Assembly (NCBI GenBank): GCA_015501595.1
Contig: JADNRX010000086.1
Location: 1 to 64,000, forward strand
Direction: 5' to 3'
Length of the DNA stretch: 64,000 bases
Origin: Hymenopellis radicata
Taxonomy: Eukaryota > Basidiomycota > Agaricomycetes > Agaricales > Physalacriaceae
A program made the translations under genes and the position numbers. Shown here piece by piece: positions 44,674 to 55,449 of this stretch. The notes below the pieces were generated by a model, which made no database searches, was not told the origin of the DNA, and saw only the letters and a program-made list of their open reading frames with translations. Within the stretch, counting starts at the first letter, position 1. Each line of letters opens with the position of its first letter.

Positions 44674-45612
44674 TTATCTAATCATATCTGATCTCATTCC
44701 GACATATCCCCGGCCATCAACCTTGCACTCCTCCGCAGGGTGGTCCATCGCAAAGCATCTCATGCAGAGGATTGGGAGGGTCGCGTCGTCAAGGTCTCCC
44801 CATCCATGGGGAGTCCGAACTCCCTTTTCGTTCAAGATCTCGACCATTTTCTTTGTACCCTCGATGTTGGCTGTTGTGGGTGGGATATGCACGACGAACG
44901 TGTGCGATGCGTCGGGGTTGAATGCGGTGGGGCCCGAGGGGTAGGGTGTCACGTTCAGCGAGCAGGCCATGTGTTCGATGATCCTCGCGACCGGGGCGTC
45001 TAGTGGGTAAAGGTCCCTGTGCTCCCGTACGAAGTCATGGAGCTCACTCGATCGGCGTATTGTTGCCGCCATGCTCTCGTATACTCTCTCGCACGACTCG
45101 TCACTGTCATCCAGATCAAGATCTGTCACTACCGCGACGATTGCACGTTCCCCGTCGTTGGGGTCGTGAAACGCGATGCGCCACTATTCGGGCGTGTTCC
45201 TTGAGGAGATCCCGGCCTGGATGAGCATCCTCTTTGCCGGTTCTTCCAGTCCCTTGATGACCGCTAGACGTACTGGGAAGTTCCAGCGCGCCGTCTGTTT
45301 TTCGCTTGCGTGGATCGGGGTGATGGAAATGTCTGTGGTGGGTGGGAGGAGGAATTTGATGACTCGCTCGACGCTCTCTACCAGAGCATCTTCGTCTGGC
45401 TGGGGCTTGTCACCTATCGCATATGCGATGATGGAAGAGGGGTCCCATTCCTTCGCTAGCTCTTCCTCTTGGCGGAAGTGCACGCTCATCAGGTGCGCGG
45501 CTGGGGGTAGGAGACGCTGTTCCATGTAGCTTTCCTGGCTGTCGGCCTCCTGGGGCGACGGGTGGTTACTGTCTTGGGGGCTCATCGAGATGACGGGAGC
45601 GGTTAGGTGCAC
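44674..45612 (-). CDS. LINE ORF1a: second gag-like protein, one in-frame stop
   Basis: First ORF of the element, starting MHLTAPVISMSPQDSNH. 312 codons in one frame with a single TAG at 45184-45186 (after RNTPE, before WRIAFHD). It ends with a CCHC knuckle CMRCFAMDHPAEEC followed by KVDGRGYVGMRSD. The knuckle is like that of ORF1b, but the rest is different. Presence of two gag-like ORFs in one LINE is unusual. The stop could be a single mutation or a suppressed codon. Confidence 0.55.
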
Positions 45613-45892
45613 TCCATCCTTTTAGGTCCTCATGTTACAGGGATCGGTCCACTTTCCGGTCTTTATCCCCGTGTCGCGTCTTCATCGCGTCTCTCGACGC
45701 GTCTTGAGTGTCTGCGTCACTTCCGGTGTTGTTCCTATCTCGGGGTGTTCTTGTCGACATCGTGGGTGCTCATCGTGGGCGTCACAGTCGTGCTGTTTAC
45801 AGCTTTTTCGGGGAAGGCAGCGCGGTGGCTCATTTAACCCTTGCCTTTGTTATAAGTGGCTCACATGGTGGTGTGAGTACAAGGGGCCCCCC

Positions 45893-45906
45893 CTCTGTCA
45901 TCTTTT
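45893..45906. repeat. Right target-site duplication of the LINE
   Basis: CTCTGTCATCTTTT, identical to 30591-30604. Reading across the single site restores the F-box frame (TLCHL to FQTSNQW). Confidence 0.88.
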
Positions 45907-46147
45907 CCAAACCTCTAATCAGTGGAAGCATGCTCGCTTGTGTTTGACCGGCGCGACAACGATGAAACCCATACTGGCGCTCGAAGGGCGACTCGCCTTA
46001 TTGGAGAGTTTGGACCTTCATCTCGTATTGCAACAGCCCACTGAGGACAGCGAGGACTTGTCCACGGTGTTCCGCCGTGCACTGTTGCTCATAGACGTCA
46101 TATGCGACTATACTATATGGGCGTTCAGATTCCCTTGGACACAGATA

Positions 46148-46657
46148 CTGTACTATTTCAACCTTGTCTTCATGGGGCGTTATGCGTTATGCATGCTCTT
46201 CACAGATGTTACTCTTCATTCAGGGTCCAATTTCCTTATACTGTACGGTTTCGACCGCATGTTCGCATAACGCGTCACGCGGGCACGGGAACCGAACTTA
46301 GACGAAAAGATAACGCATCACGGACCTGTTTTTGAGGCCGCCTAAGGCCCAAAAAGGAAATTTTCGCTCCCGCCTACGGCGGGAGCATCCAAATATAGTA
46401 ATTCCGGGCCTTGTGCCTGGAAACGAACCTAATTCCTGTAAGTTCGCGGCATAACGCGTCACATGCCGCGAACTTACGGTCGAAACAGTACAGTATGGGC
46501 AGGCGGGAGCAGCGGCGATAGCCGCCGCGCTAAAAAATTTCCTTTTTGGGTCTTACCTGGGGCCGAATTTTGGCCGTTATGCATTATGATACCCTCAACT
46601 CTTCATTTCACAAGCCCCCGTTATGCATTATGCGAAGACAAGGTCGAAATAGTACAG
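46148..46657. mobile_element. MITE M1 (TA target duplication), host to M2
   Basis: Inverted ends CTGTACTATTTC(A/G)ACCTTGTCTTC, 23 of 24 matching; TA at 46146-46147 and 46658-46659. Its own length without M2 is about 255 nt. The interior has CGTTATGC motifs. Removing it with one TA restores the F-box B frame (TQIVHFSG). TA duplication and simple inverted ends fit Tc1/mariner-type MITEs. Confidence 0.8.
46241..46493. mobile_element. MITE M2 nested in M1, same family
   Basis: Inverted ends CTGTACGGTTTCGACCG / CTGTACTGTTTCGACCG, TA on both sides, 253 nt. The interior carries ATAACGCGTCAC motifs near both ends and a CTCCCGCCTACGGCGGGAG hairpin. Confidence 0.8.
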
Positions 46658-47297
46658 TAGTGCATTTTTCCGGCACATTTGGTCATGATGTGCACTTTCA
46701 GTACGTCATGCGGTCTCTCGAACGCAGAACCCCCCAACTCCAATCCCTATTCCTTAAGGCTCCACGTCATCTTACGTTCCCGTTCGTCGAGTCAGTCGAT
46801 TTTGTTAATCATCACAAAGTCCTCCCGTCTCTTCACACTTTGACGATGGCGGATGCCAAATCTGTCTCCCGAATGATATGCCCCTCCTTGACCAATCTCT
46901 CTCTCATCCAGCACACTTTTGGGCGAACTACTTATACGCTTTTACCTGTTGCCTCCTCCCTCGTTGCATCTTCTCGCTGTTCATTGACATCGTTATCAAT
47001 CGATTGCCTTCGACCTATGCCCCACGAATTAGAGCCGCTTCGCCACATCCTGATGCTCTCCCCGAATATGGAACATCTATCAATAATCGTCGCTCAACGA
47101 GAACCGAGACGGATAAACCGGGTAGCTCGACTTATGCTGGACTTCTTCAAGAGCTGTGCCGACGTAATGCGATACTTACGCTCTCTATCCATTGAGTTGG
47201 TCGTCCGAGACGAAGACGTGTGCTCTGGCATACCTGGCCCATTGCCCCCGTTGGAACTGGACACCCTTGATTCGGTGGCCACTCTCGTTGAAGCGTA

Positions 47298-47541
47298 CTG
47301 TAGCGTTTCGACCGTAACTTCACAGCCTGTGACCCGTTATGGTCTGAAGTTACAGCGAACAGCTTCACAGACCCTTAAATTGCCTTATTTGGACAGTCCC
47401 GCCTATGGCGGGACCTGAAATTTCCTTATTTGGAGGCTTGTGCCTGGCCAAAGTGGTCTGTGACCCGTTATGATGTATATATAGCTTCACTTCAAAGACC
47501 TCCGTGACCCGTTATGTGAATTTGCGGTCGAAACGCTACAG
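47298..47541. mobile_element. MITE M3, same family
   Basis: Inverted ends CTGTAGCGTTTCGACCG (perfect over 17 nt), TA at 47296-47297 and 47542-47543, 244 nt. It shares the TCCCGCCTATGGCGGGA hairpin and repeated GACCCGTTATG motifs with M1/M2. Excision restores the frame VEAYAPPPF of F-box B. Confidence 0.8.
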
Positions 47542-47894
47542 TATGCGCCACCACCGTTTCAAGCCCACCTTGATAGACGTGGTACCGCTGTAAAGTTATT
47601 CTCTAGCATAGGACGCTCGGAATTCATTGAACTGGAGTTTACTGCAGCATCTGAGAAGACACTTCAGAAGATACTCGAGGACAGGACGAATGTGATTGAA
47701 CTAACGTTGAAAGTAAAACGTGCGTATTTTTATTTTCAGTTATTATGATCGTATCATCTGGTTAACGCATACTGGCAGAAACTTACACTGGATGCGATTC
47801 GTGGGTTCTTTGCGTTGGTCCTGAGCAATTAGTTCGAGAATCCTTCTCGCTTGTACGCCGCGCGTTGCCTCAGTCATTAGATTCGCGTGTTTAG

Positions 47895-48740
47895 ATCATA
47901 AGGCATTACTTGCTTATGCACCAGTTCTACATTATCATACTTTCAGAAGCCTCAGCCGAGTTTAACAAGTACGCACCGTATTTAGACCCTAGACGATACC
48001 ACAACTCAGCCGCCACCGCTTTTGCATGTCTGTGGCAATCAATCAATTCTCGTCCTTCGTCCTTGAAGCTGTTAATGATCTACTGACACTTGGCAAGAAG
48101 AATAGATGAGGCCATCAATCTGCCTTGGGGCCGATCAGTACTAGGGTTAGGGTTCGCCACTTTTCTTGCTTTCTTGCCATCATGTGGATTAGAATTTGTC
48201 AATGCCAGCGAGCTGTAAGGTGACGGCACAACTCTACGGACCCCTTTATCGATTGTTGAGCGCGCACCGACTCGCGGAACGTTTGAATTCGGAGGTCGAT
48301 GACCGGACTACCGAGGACTAGCGGCAGCGGACGACGTTGACCGCCCATTGGCGTACAATCATGCTAAACGTATCGCAAGGTGCGGACGTTTTATCGCTCG
48401 GTCATCATAAATGGGAGTTGGCTTATTGGTCGGAGAAAGGGGGGTTAGAACAGGCGCGCGCTGGGCTTACCAACGGCCGCATCTGCTAGAGGAGAGCGAC
48501 GGCCGGAGACTCGCCATTGGTTGCGAGAGATAAACGATGAGATCGTCATGCGGGACGAAACTGTCGGAGAGTACAAATGTGGCGCTCCATTTCCGTGACC
48601 ATTACCGGTAAGGAATACATCACATACCTTGCCTCTTATTCAAGCCATTTCGCAGATAAAATGCCTCAATACGCTGAACAATGACACTATTTTCTCTCCG
48701 CTCGCTGGTGACTTCAAGAATCTGCGGAAATATTTTCTTC
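47895..48740. other. Unit C of the duplication: intergenic
   Basis: About 48.12-48.56 kb matches 57.58-58.01 kb inverted, including a short telomere-like GGGTTAGGGTT at 48143. No gene supported; the ORFs there are short and not kept between copies. Confidence 0.5.
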
Positions 48741-48746
48741 TTGTTG

Positions 48747-48932
48747 CTACGCATCAGCAGCCTCGTGCTCGGCATGAGGTTTCCCTTCCGAATCAGCACA
48801 TGTAAATGCGCGCGGCTCCCTTGTGAACGATGCTTCTAGTATGATCTGTGGGCTGTGTTGCTGTTTCAACAGCTTTCGTCGGCCTTGTTCTGAGGCCCCC
48901 CGAAAGGTATAAAAGCGAGCGAAGAATGCCAC
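48747..48932 (-). CDS. Antisense ORF in the F-box D promoter, kept in the inverted copy
   Basis: 61 codons, MAFFARFYTFRGASE onward. The inverted copy at 57167-57352 on the plus strand encodes nearly the same peptide; the two indels between copies are each 3 nt (EQ/EEQ and QIIL/RII). It overlaps the TATA box of gene D, so it could be just promoter DNA. No signal peptide or domain. Confidence 0.2.
   Translation of the reverse strand: MAFFARFYTFRGASEQGRRKLLKQQHSPQIILEASFTREPRAFTCADSEGKPHAEHEAADA
48908..48913 (+). promoter_or_regulatory. TATA box of F-box gene D
   Basis: GGTATAAAAGCG, 78 nt before the start codon; the same element is kept in the inverted copy at about 57187-57198. Confidence 0.55.
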
Positions 48933-48990
48933 TCAGCTCATACAACCTTGAACCTCATCCGATCCTAAATCCTCTTCAAACACAAACACA

Positions 48991-50750
48991 ATGTGAGGCT
49001 CAGAATTATTGTTGACCTTGCACTGACTCTCTCAGCAGGTCTCAAGTCGATCTACTTAGTACTGCCACTGTTTCTGTGTCCACTTCGTCCGTCTACTCGA
49101 TCGAGCTTCGTTTGCCTCCGGAAATGCTGCAGGCCATATTCGTAGCAGCATGGGACCACTTCCCCGCGGGCATTTGTATCGCCTCAAATTGCTTCCATCA
49201 TTCGTCGTTTGTGTACCCACTCCCCATCATCCTTATGCACATTTGCCGTCGTTGGAGAAATGTAGCTCGGAAGACGCGCGCACTTTGGGCAACAATCACG
49301 CTATGTCCAACGGATACAGATGGAAGCGCCGACTCGCTGTCATTGCAGTACTTGGACCGTGTCTTGCAATATGCGAAAGACATCCCTATGGACGTGTATT
49401 GCTATGGAATGGCTAATAGCGAGGCTGAGTACGCTCTTTGCGACAAACTATTCTCCTACTCCAATCAATGGAGAAGGGCACAGATACGACTAGAGGGTCG
49501 GTACCGCATCGATTTGCTTGAGCAGTTAAGAGAGAAACTTGGCTTGTTGGAGAATCTCTTGCTCTGGGGAAATATAGATGGAGATCATGATGTCCACTAC
49601 AGTGAAGATGAGGATGAAGATGGTGTTTGGGCGCCTCCTTCAAGTTGGGATGTTTTTCTTTCCGCACCCAGGCTGACACAGGTGACTTATTACTGCCGTC
49701 CCTGTGAGTTTGTGTTTCCCTGGAACAAATTGCTGGAGTTCAGCGTGCACCTCGACGGAGTGGACTATTGGCCTGCACTTCTCAATTCGATCGCACAGGA
49801 CTCGGGCTCAACAGGTCTGAAGAGTCTTGCCATCACAGTGAAGTTGCTGGGACTAGAGAACGAGGAGCCCGCCGATCCGGATGATATTGTTCCACATGTT
49901 CTTAGATCGGTTCAGAGGCTGAGGTTGGAGAATTGTGACCTAGACAACCTCCCAACCCTCCGAGCTGCGACGTTTCCGTCATTGACACAACTCTTTCTTT
50001 GCGAACCTTCTCCAGAATGTATCGAAGCCGCGATTTCTCTCATTGAGCGCTCATACTGTGCTAGCACTTTGACTTGTGTGAGCCTACACAAGATCAGAGA
50101 AATGGATACGCATATGGCCAGTGCGCTACAGAAACTACTCGTCTCGGTACCAAACCTTCAGGAGTTAGGGCTCTATGCCAGAGTCGCTGGCAATGCTATG
50201 GCAAACACATTCATTCGCTCATTTCTGACTATCATCAACGACAATCGGCATGCCACCTGCAATCTTCGATGTCTGGTGCCTCACGCGGTGTCCGTCTGGG
50301 AGTCGGATTCCAAGTTTTCTTTCGAGGATGAGACATTGTCTAGGTTAGTCACCCTGTTCAGCGGGTTTGCAGCATTGTCAGAATTAACGGGGGGGCAATC
50401 GACCCCAGGAGAAGTCCGACTCGTTGACTCTGGAGTCTTTCGGACCCAGACGCCCGAGTTGGACGAGCTTCGAATTTGCAATAAAGGCTTGTTGAGCGTT
50501 AATTTGAAAATCTTTGGTCAGTATTTGTTGCTATTTCATTGAACATTGAACTGACGGGGTCGAGAAACATTTCATAGACCAAAATCCCGGCACGGGCCAC
50601 AAGGCGAAGTTCGTAGAGCTCGACGCAGGCAGTACGTTATTAGACTACTACCCCGCATGGGACGATGGCAGCACGGACTGGCGCAACTTTGATGCTAAGA
50701 AGGCTCTGAAGCAAGCTTCGACTCCGGCTGGAAGTGTTTCCGAGTCCTAA
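48991..50750 (+). CDS. F-box/LRR protein D, start codon split by an intron
   Basis: Exons 48991-48992 (AT), 49039-50516 and 50578-50750 join to 550 residues. The intron GTGAGG..CTCAGCAG (46 nt) separates AT from G, giving MSQVDLLSTATVSVSTSSVY and then the F-box RLPPEMLQAIFVAAWDH and HICRRWRNVARKTRALWATI. A long leucine-rich body follows. The last exon ends SVSES. The inverted copy D' keeps the same split start and the same intron length. If the intron were not used, translation could begin at the in-frame ATG of the CTTCGTTTGCC..GGAAATGCTG context, losing the F-box start. Apparently the only intact F-box gene of the cluster. Confidence 0.75.
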
Positions 50751-50859
50751 TCCTCATCATCAGCTACATGATACATAAAACTAGTTATATCAGAGAGTAT
50801 TGTAAGTCGAATTAAACCTTTGAAACGAGTCCTTATCTTCCGGCCGCTACGTCACAACT

Positions 50860-51110
50860 TAAAAGGTGCCACGAGCACGTCCAGTCTCCGTATGGTCTCT
50901 CTAGATCTACTACCACTAGAAGAGGAAGAATCCACCATTTCCGTAGAACGTATTGGCAAACGGTCGTGGTAGTCTTAGTCCACTTCCTGGAAGGTTTACA
51001 TAGGCCTCCTCGGCTACATAACCAACCTGACGAGAACCGGTCACGAAACCCCAGGGAAAGTGTTTAAAGCGAACCAGACGCAGGACGCTAGTGACTCTAA
51101 TATAAGGTCT
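50860..51110 (+). pseudogene. Decayed copy of the 61230-61496 ORF
   Basis: The plus strand keeps LEEEESTISVERIGKRSW and YITNLTRTGHET..KVFKANQTQDAS with stops and indels between. The inverted partner at 61496-61230 is an open frame. Confidence 0.5.
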
Positions 51111-51139
51111 GATATCCCGGTGCGCACCTTCTAGGAAGG

Positions 51140-52083
51140 TAACGACCACGGACGTCGACAGACAGCTAGCCTGAGTTCGGAACGTTTGAGCAAGCGAGTA
51201 CTGTACTTGGATGGCTCGCGCCAGCGATATCGCCTACGTCCTTGAGGGGACCTCGGCTTCATGTGACGTGTAGAAAACACAGAAGATGGTACTTCCGTTA
51301 TTCTCAGTAATAGATTCTCTATAATGACAGTCAGGTTAGATGGTTTAATCACAAACTTGGTTCACCTTGGGCGTTGTCATTTCATCGTGAGTCTTCGCTC
51401 ATGGCGATACTGACAATAGAGCGATTCGGTGCAGGGCATGCTTCAAACAGTTCGGGTGCCGGAAAACGCCATTATATGCGCTATGTGTGATATCTTGCGC
51501 GTATATTCGGGTGTGCCGGTGATTCGGAGGCGACTCTGTAGCGCAGATAAGTCCCGGTGAGAATGATAGTGAAGAGTCTGGCGCACTCGATTAAATATCG
51601 GTTCCAAGCTGGGCTGGCAGCCATCCGAGTCCTTTGTCCAGAATTTATAGCTCCCGGTACAAGGTGGTCTTGGGCACGTAGCAGCCTCTGTTTGCATTAT
51701 CCTACGCGTCTTGTTCGGTAGTGCCAAGGAGCGAATGATGCGCACCTTGAGCGACTTTCGTGGGTCAGCACGCCCCGAGTCGTTGAACGCCATGGCCCAG
51801 ATATCCCTCGACTGCCAATCTGTTGCGAATGAGTTCAAGGTATAACCAGAGAAAATTACCGGAGGCGTGTACATCTTTCGTATCCTGGCGCCTGATGAGC
51901 AGACGGTGCGCAAAAACGGGGCCAATGGCAGTGCGACGCGCCGACGCGTACGTCGTCGCCAGCATCAATGTGGATGAGTCCGTCGGCCTTACAGTGGCAG
52001 ACAGCCTGAAGGGCGGCGTACGTCGTCGTTGACAGCGACTGAGATAGTTCGTCCAAGAAAGGGATGATGACGGCGGGAAGCAA
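51140..52083 (-). pseudogene. Degenerate gene E of unknown family
   Basis: Minus-strand blocks LLPAVIIPFLDELSQSLSTT, LLIRRQDTK, DNANRGCYVPKTTLYREL and VGDIAGASHPS-type remnants correspond to those of E' at 60.26-61.24 kb, which reads VGEYRWREPSKF and VDVHGGYLPGSGAPGYQSLF. Frames change several times and stops are present. A 160-codon frame (51925-51443) is one of the surviving pieces. I recognise the block style from uncharacterised Agaricomycete families but cannot name it. Confidence 0.45.
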
Positions 52084-52228
52084 TCAATAGGAATCGGATT
52101 ATCCGACTTACGGGTAATTACAGAACCATTGCTATGAGCAAACCAAGGACTCGAGATCTAAACAACTCTGTACTTGACAATGGATGGAACATACATGCAA
52201 CATTGACTTCTTACTGTACGCTATTCGT

Positions 52229-53732
52229 TTACACCCGCGACAAAATGGGCGTCTTTTCCGCCTTGGGGAACGAATGCTTCGTCTCAATAAACACCTTCAA
52301 CATCCTCGACTTCTCATCTCTCTCATCAAACTTATAATACGCCTTCGCCGTATCCTCCAACCGAATGCGATGGCTCAACATCATCGTCGGATCCAACGTG
52401 CCGTCTTGGATTTGGGCAAGGAGCTCTTTCCAGTAACGATGAACGGGTGCTTGACCATTGCCAATCAACCGAATACCACGTTCCATGAGCGCCCCGACAT
52501 TGAAATGGTTGGTAAATCCGCTGTACGCCGCCGTGATACCGCAGCGACCAAAGTGTCGTGTCGACGTAATCATCTCGTTGATGATTTCGGAGGTGTCTGT
52601 TTCGGCACCAAGGCCCAGCTCCAAGTAATGCGCCCATCCCTGCAAACTCGGTTAGCGTCACTAATAATGATGCGTTCGAAGAACATACCTTGGCATACTC
52701 TCCCCCGGCGACATCGATACAAATATCCCAACCGCCTGGAACAAGCTCATGGAGCTTCTTCGTGACAGTTTCCCCCTTCGGCAGCTCCTTATAATTCAGG
52801 ACATCCAAACCCTGGACCTTGTGCTGTGCCCAGTCCAACCTCCACTGTACGGCGTCGATTAGGATGACCCTCGCCGCTTTCTTCTGCTTCAACGCGAAAT
52901 GAGCAGCTATCAGTCCAATCGGTCCTGCACCCCAGATGGCAACGTTATGACCCTCTTCGACGCCAGTATCGACAACAGCGTTATATGATGTGCAGAGAAC
53001 ATCACTCAGGTAGAGTCCCTTCTCATCTGGTACATCGTCCGGGAGTGGGAGAAGATTGACGTCGCCGAAGGGTACACGGACGTACTCCGCTTGACCGCCT
53101 ATACCTCGCCATTTCAGCGATTGACAGCAAACATCTAACAAAGAACTGACCAGCGTAACCACCCGTCAAATGCGAGTACCCAAAGAAGCCCGCAGTTTGC
53201 TTGCCCCACATGGCGCGCGTCAATCCAGATGGATTCGTCTTCTCGCACATACTTGACAAGCCTTCCTTGCAATACGTGCAGGCGCCGCACGCGATCTGGA
53301 ATGACGCTACGACGCGCTGGCCTTCCTTCACTCCTCTAGCTTTCGCTTCGGGACCCGCCGACTCGACGACACCGCAGAATTCATGGCCAAGAATGTCGCC
53401 GGATTGCAATTGCATTATCGCGCCGTGAAGAAGGTGGAGATCGCTGCCACAGATCGTCGAGCCGGTCACTTTCAATACGACATCTCGCGGGTCGATGACC
53501 TTGGGTTTGGCGGTCTCGACTAAACAAAATGTCGTTAGCTTGGACCAAGGCGAGTTGTTATCGGCCACGTACCCATCTCGACCTGCCCCTTCGCCTTCCA
53601 CACCAAGGCCAACATCTTCTCTCCACCGTCGCCAAACTGCGCTGCGTCGTTGCCGGGATTCGAGACGTCTGCAGTGGTCTCGGAAGTTCCGCGCCCAGTC
53701 AACTTTTCTGCTATGAAAGATGCGGTTTGCAT
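52229..53732 (-). CDS. Zinc-dependent alcohol dehydrogenase (formaldehyde dehydrogenase-like)
   Basis: Exons 53732-53573, 53519-53151, 53098-52689 and 52639-52229 give 449 residues. After a 40-residue N-terminal extension comes the GroES-like domain: TICGSDLHLLHGAI (catalytic Cys), GDILGHEFCGVVE (His/Glu), and a structural zinc loop CGACTYCKEGLSSMCE. Then GGQAEYVRVP and the Rossmann fold GAGPIGLIAAHFAL with VILIDAVQWRLDWA, and IDVAGGEYAKGWAHYLE. The layout fits the glutathione-independent formaldehyde dehydrogenase-like branch of medium-chain dehydrogenases, oxidising alcohols or aldehydes with NAD. The acceptor for exon 3 is GGTATAG, not the earlier GCGAG, because only it yields GYAGGQAEY. 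It sits between the arms of the inverted duplication and looks intact. Confidence 0.88.
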
Positions 53733-55449
53733 GATTGATGGAGGAGGTCAATGGTTATAACTGTTGGTAGAAAGGCAAGATGAGAACGGCCTTATATATG
53801 TGTGCAGACGTACCGTAAACGTCATCGGTGTCATCGAAGCCATCGCCACTTCGTCGCTGCTGAAGACATGACGCAAGCCAGTCGGTGTGGGGTCGCGTCA
53901 CCGGATATATATTAGGAAGCACCTGAATTCCGTTGGCAATAGCGAAAATAGTCAAGTTATACCTACAAGCTTGAACCTTTCATTGAATAGACGATGATGC
54001 AAAGCTCACGAACGGCTCAAGGCTTTCGTGCCCTCAACGTGCCTGTCTACGCTCACCCCTCCGAAAGACACCTGAACCATTGGCATGGACCAAACTCGCC
54101 ACGGAAAATGACGATCAAGTCGGAGATGGCGCAGAAATCTACGACGGTTGAGAGGTATGAGTAAGGAAACAGACCGAATGCTTACCGTCGTGCTGGACAA
54201 CACAGAGAAGCAGCAAAGATTACCGAATTCCTTTGTCGGAAAGACGGAGATCGCCAGCAGCAGCCTATAGAATCATTTGTGAGTGAATGAAGCAGAAAGA
54301 TATTGACACTTACTCGAATCAGTGACGCGATAATGCGCGGTAGTCCCAAATTGAAAAATGAAGGAAGATGGAGACTCGTCATTTCTGTTCGGCTTCGGGA
54401 TCACTGTAGGCGTAAACACCAGACGTGCGGCGTGCTCGCGTCCCCTTGAAATCTAGGCCAGGACTATTACAGGACGTCAAGACAATCTGTTAGGAACAAA
54501 GTAAAAGGTAGTACCTCTAGATTCTGACACTGAACCAATTTGCCCTTGTTTGCAGCTGCTCTGAGTAGGCTGGAAAACAGATAGAAGTCAATGCATAAGC
54601 AAGCAACGAAGTGAATACCAAAACCCGACGTTTTGCGTGAGCCTGACATGTTTGGTTTCCGGGGGTGGTAGGGTCCAGAAGGGTCCAGAAGATAACATTG
54701 TAAAAATTGATCCGCCAACTTTCGTGGCGCTACAAAACCGATATCATCCACCGGACGAAAATGCGCACGCTTTGAATGTCCATGTCGGGTAGCGCCGGGA
54801 AGCCAGTCGCTCAAAGAAATGGAAAAGCCGCGAATTCAGATATGCACGCCACAGTACCGATGAAGTGGACTCGGAGACAAGATTAATAGAGTTTTAATCT
54901 GAGCAGTGAAAGTCGACGGTGTCCACCGTGACGGCAGAACGACAGGCGCTGTAGACCAAGCCCAGGCCCTTGCCAAATTGGATATTCCGTTCTGGTCACG
55001 TGCCAGTCGCGTTCTCTTGCCCTTGCCTTAAACTTTGGAAGCGCTTGGGGACAATTCTAGGCGAATTGGCGATCCCTTCAATTCTATGTTATGCGCTAGT
55101 CGCTAGACATCACCTCTGATAGCTACATTCCGGTCAGGATCATATTCGGCGGCTTCGATGCCATAAGTAGAAGGTTGCTTTCGCGCGCGCCTCAGGGTGC
55201 GTCTTCCCTCACTCGTGGATGAGTATCAGAGGTAAAGAGGCTGGGGCGGGCGGGATGTCTGTTCTCTCGGGGGCTGTGGCTTCCTAAGTGCTTGAGAGAG
55301 GCACGTACTACGGGCGGCCGATTCTACAGGTTGTCGCTTGACTCCCAGAATGTACTCGATTTAAATGTCTACTTTGATTCACTCCTACAATCGTCTCTGA
55401 TATAACTAACTCTATGTTTGTAGGTAATGATTGGTACGTTATAGCTGGT
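53733..55449. other. Intergenic spacer at the centre of the inverted duplication
   Basis: Holds the 5' flank of the dehydrogenase gene. A minus ORF of 115 codons (54814-54467) has no recognisable feature. No repeat shared with the arms was seen. Confidence 0.45.

Larger units (their letters stand above)
30605..45892 (-). mobile_element. Tad/CgT1-like LINE, full length, with three nested DNA elements
   Basis: Bounded by a 14 nt target duplication inside F-box gene B. The 3' end is marked by a poly(A) tail, seen as T at 30601-30617. The 5' end is G-rich (CCCCCC on the plus strand at about 45887-45892). From 5' to 3': ORF1a (45612-44674), ORF1b (44373-41882), a short basic ORF (41631-41326) and ORF2 (41209-30739). 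Without the DNA elements the LINE is about 10 kb, long for the class. Having both ends makes it a complete insertion, not a 5' truncation. Confidence 0.82.
30061..47894 (+). pseudogene. F-box gene copy B, split by a LINE and three MITEs
   Basis: Exon 1 30061-30118, intron, exon 2 from 30163: F-box TIDDFPTEILQAIFTEACGD, then LLHVSSRWRAIASVTRTLW up to DDDHHATLCHL, where the LINE target duplication begins (30591). The reading frame resumes after the second target copy at 45907 with FQTSNQWKHARLCLTG. It is broken again by MITEs at 46148-46657 and 47298-47541; across each TA the frame continues (FPWTQ/IVHFSG and VEAY/APPPF). A last intron (GTGCGT..TGGCAG) leads to a TAG at 47892-47894. Apart from the insertions no stop was found, so this gene was lost by insertion rather than point decay. 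Confidence 0.8.
27973..52083. repeat. Left arm of a broken inverted duplication (units A, B, C, D, E)
   Basis: Order on the plus strand: A (27.97-30.06), B (30.06-47.89, enlarged by the LINE), C (about 48.1-48.99), D (48.99-50.75) and E (50.88-52.08). The matching right arm lies at 55.45-61.45 in opposite orientation, with the alcohol dehydrogenase gene between them. Stretches of tens to hundreds of bases are nearly identical. Confidence 0.75.

Noticed and set aside
48143..48153. Telomere-like GGGTTAGGGTT
   Set aside because: Only two units, also present in the inverted copy near 57,990; too short for an interstitial telomere or a chromosome end.
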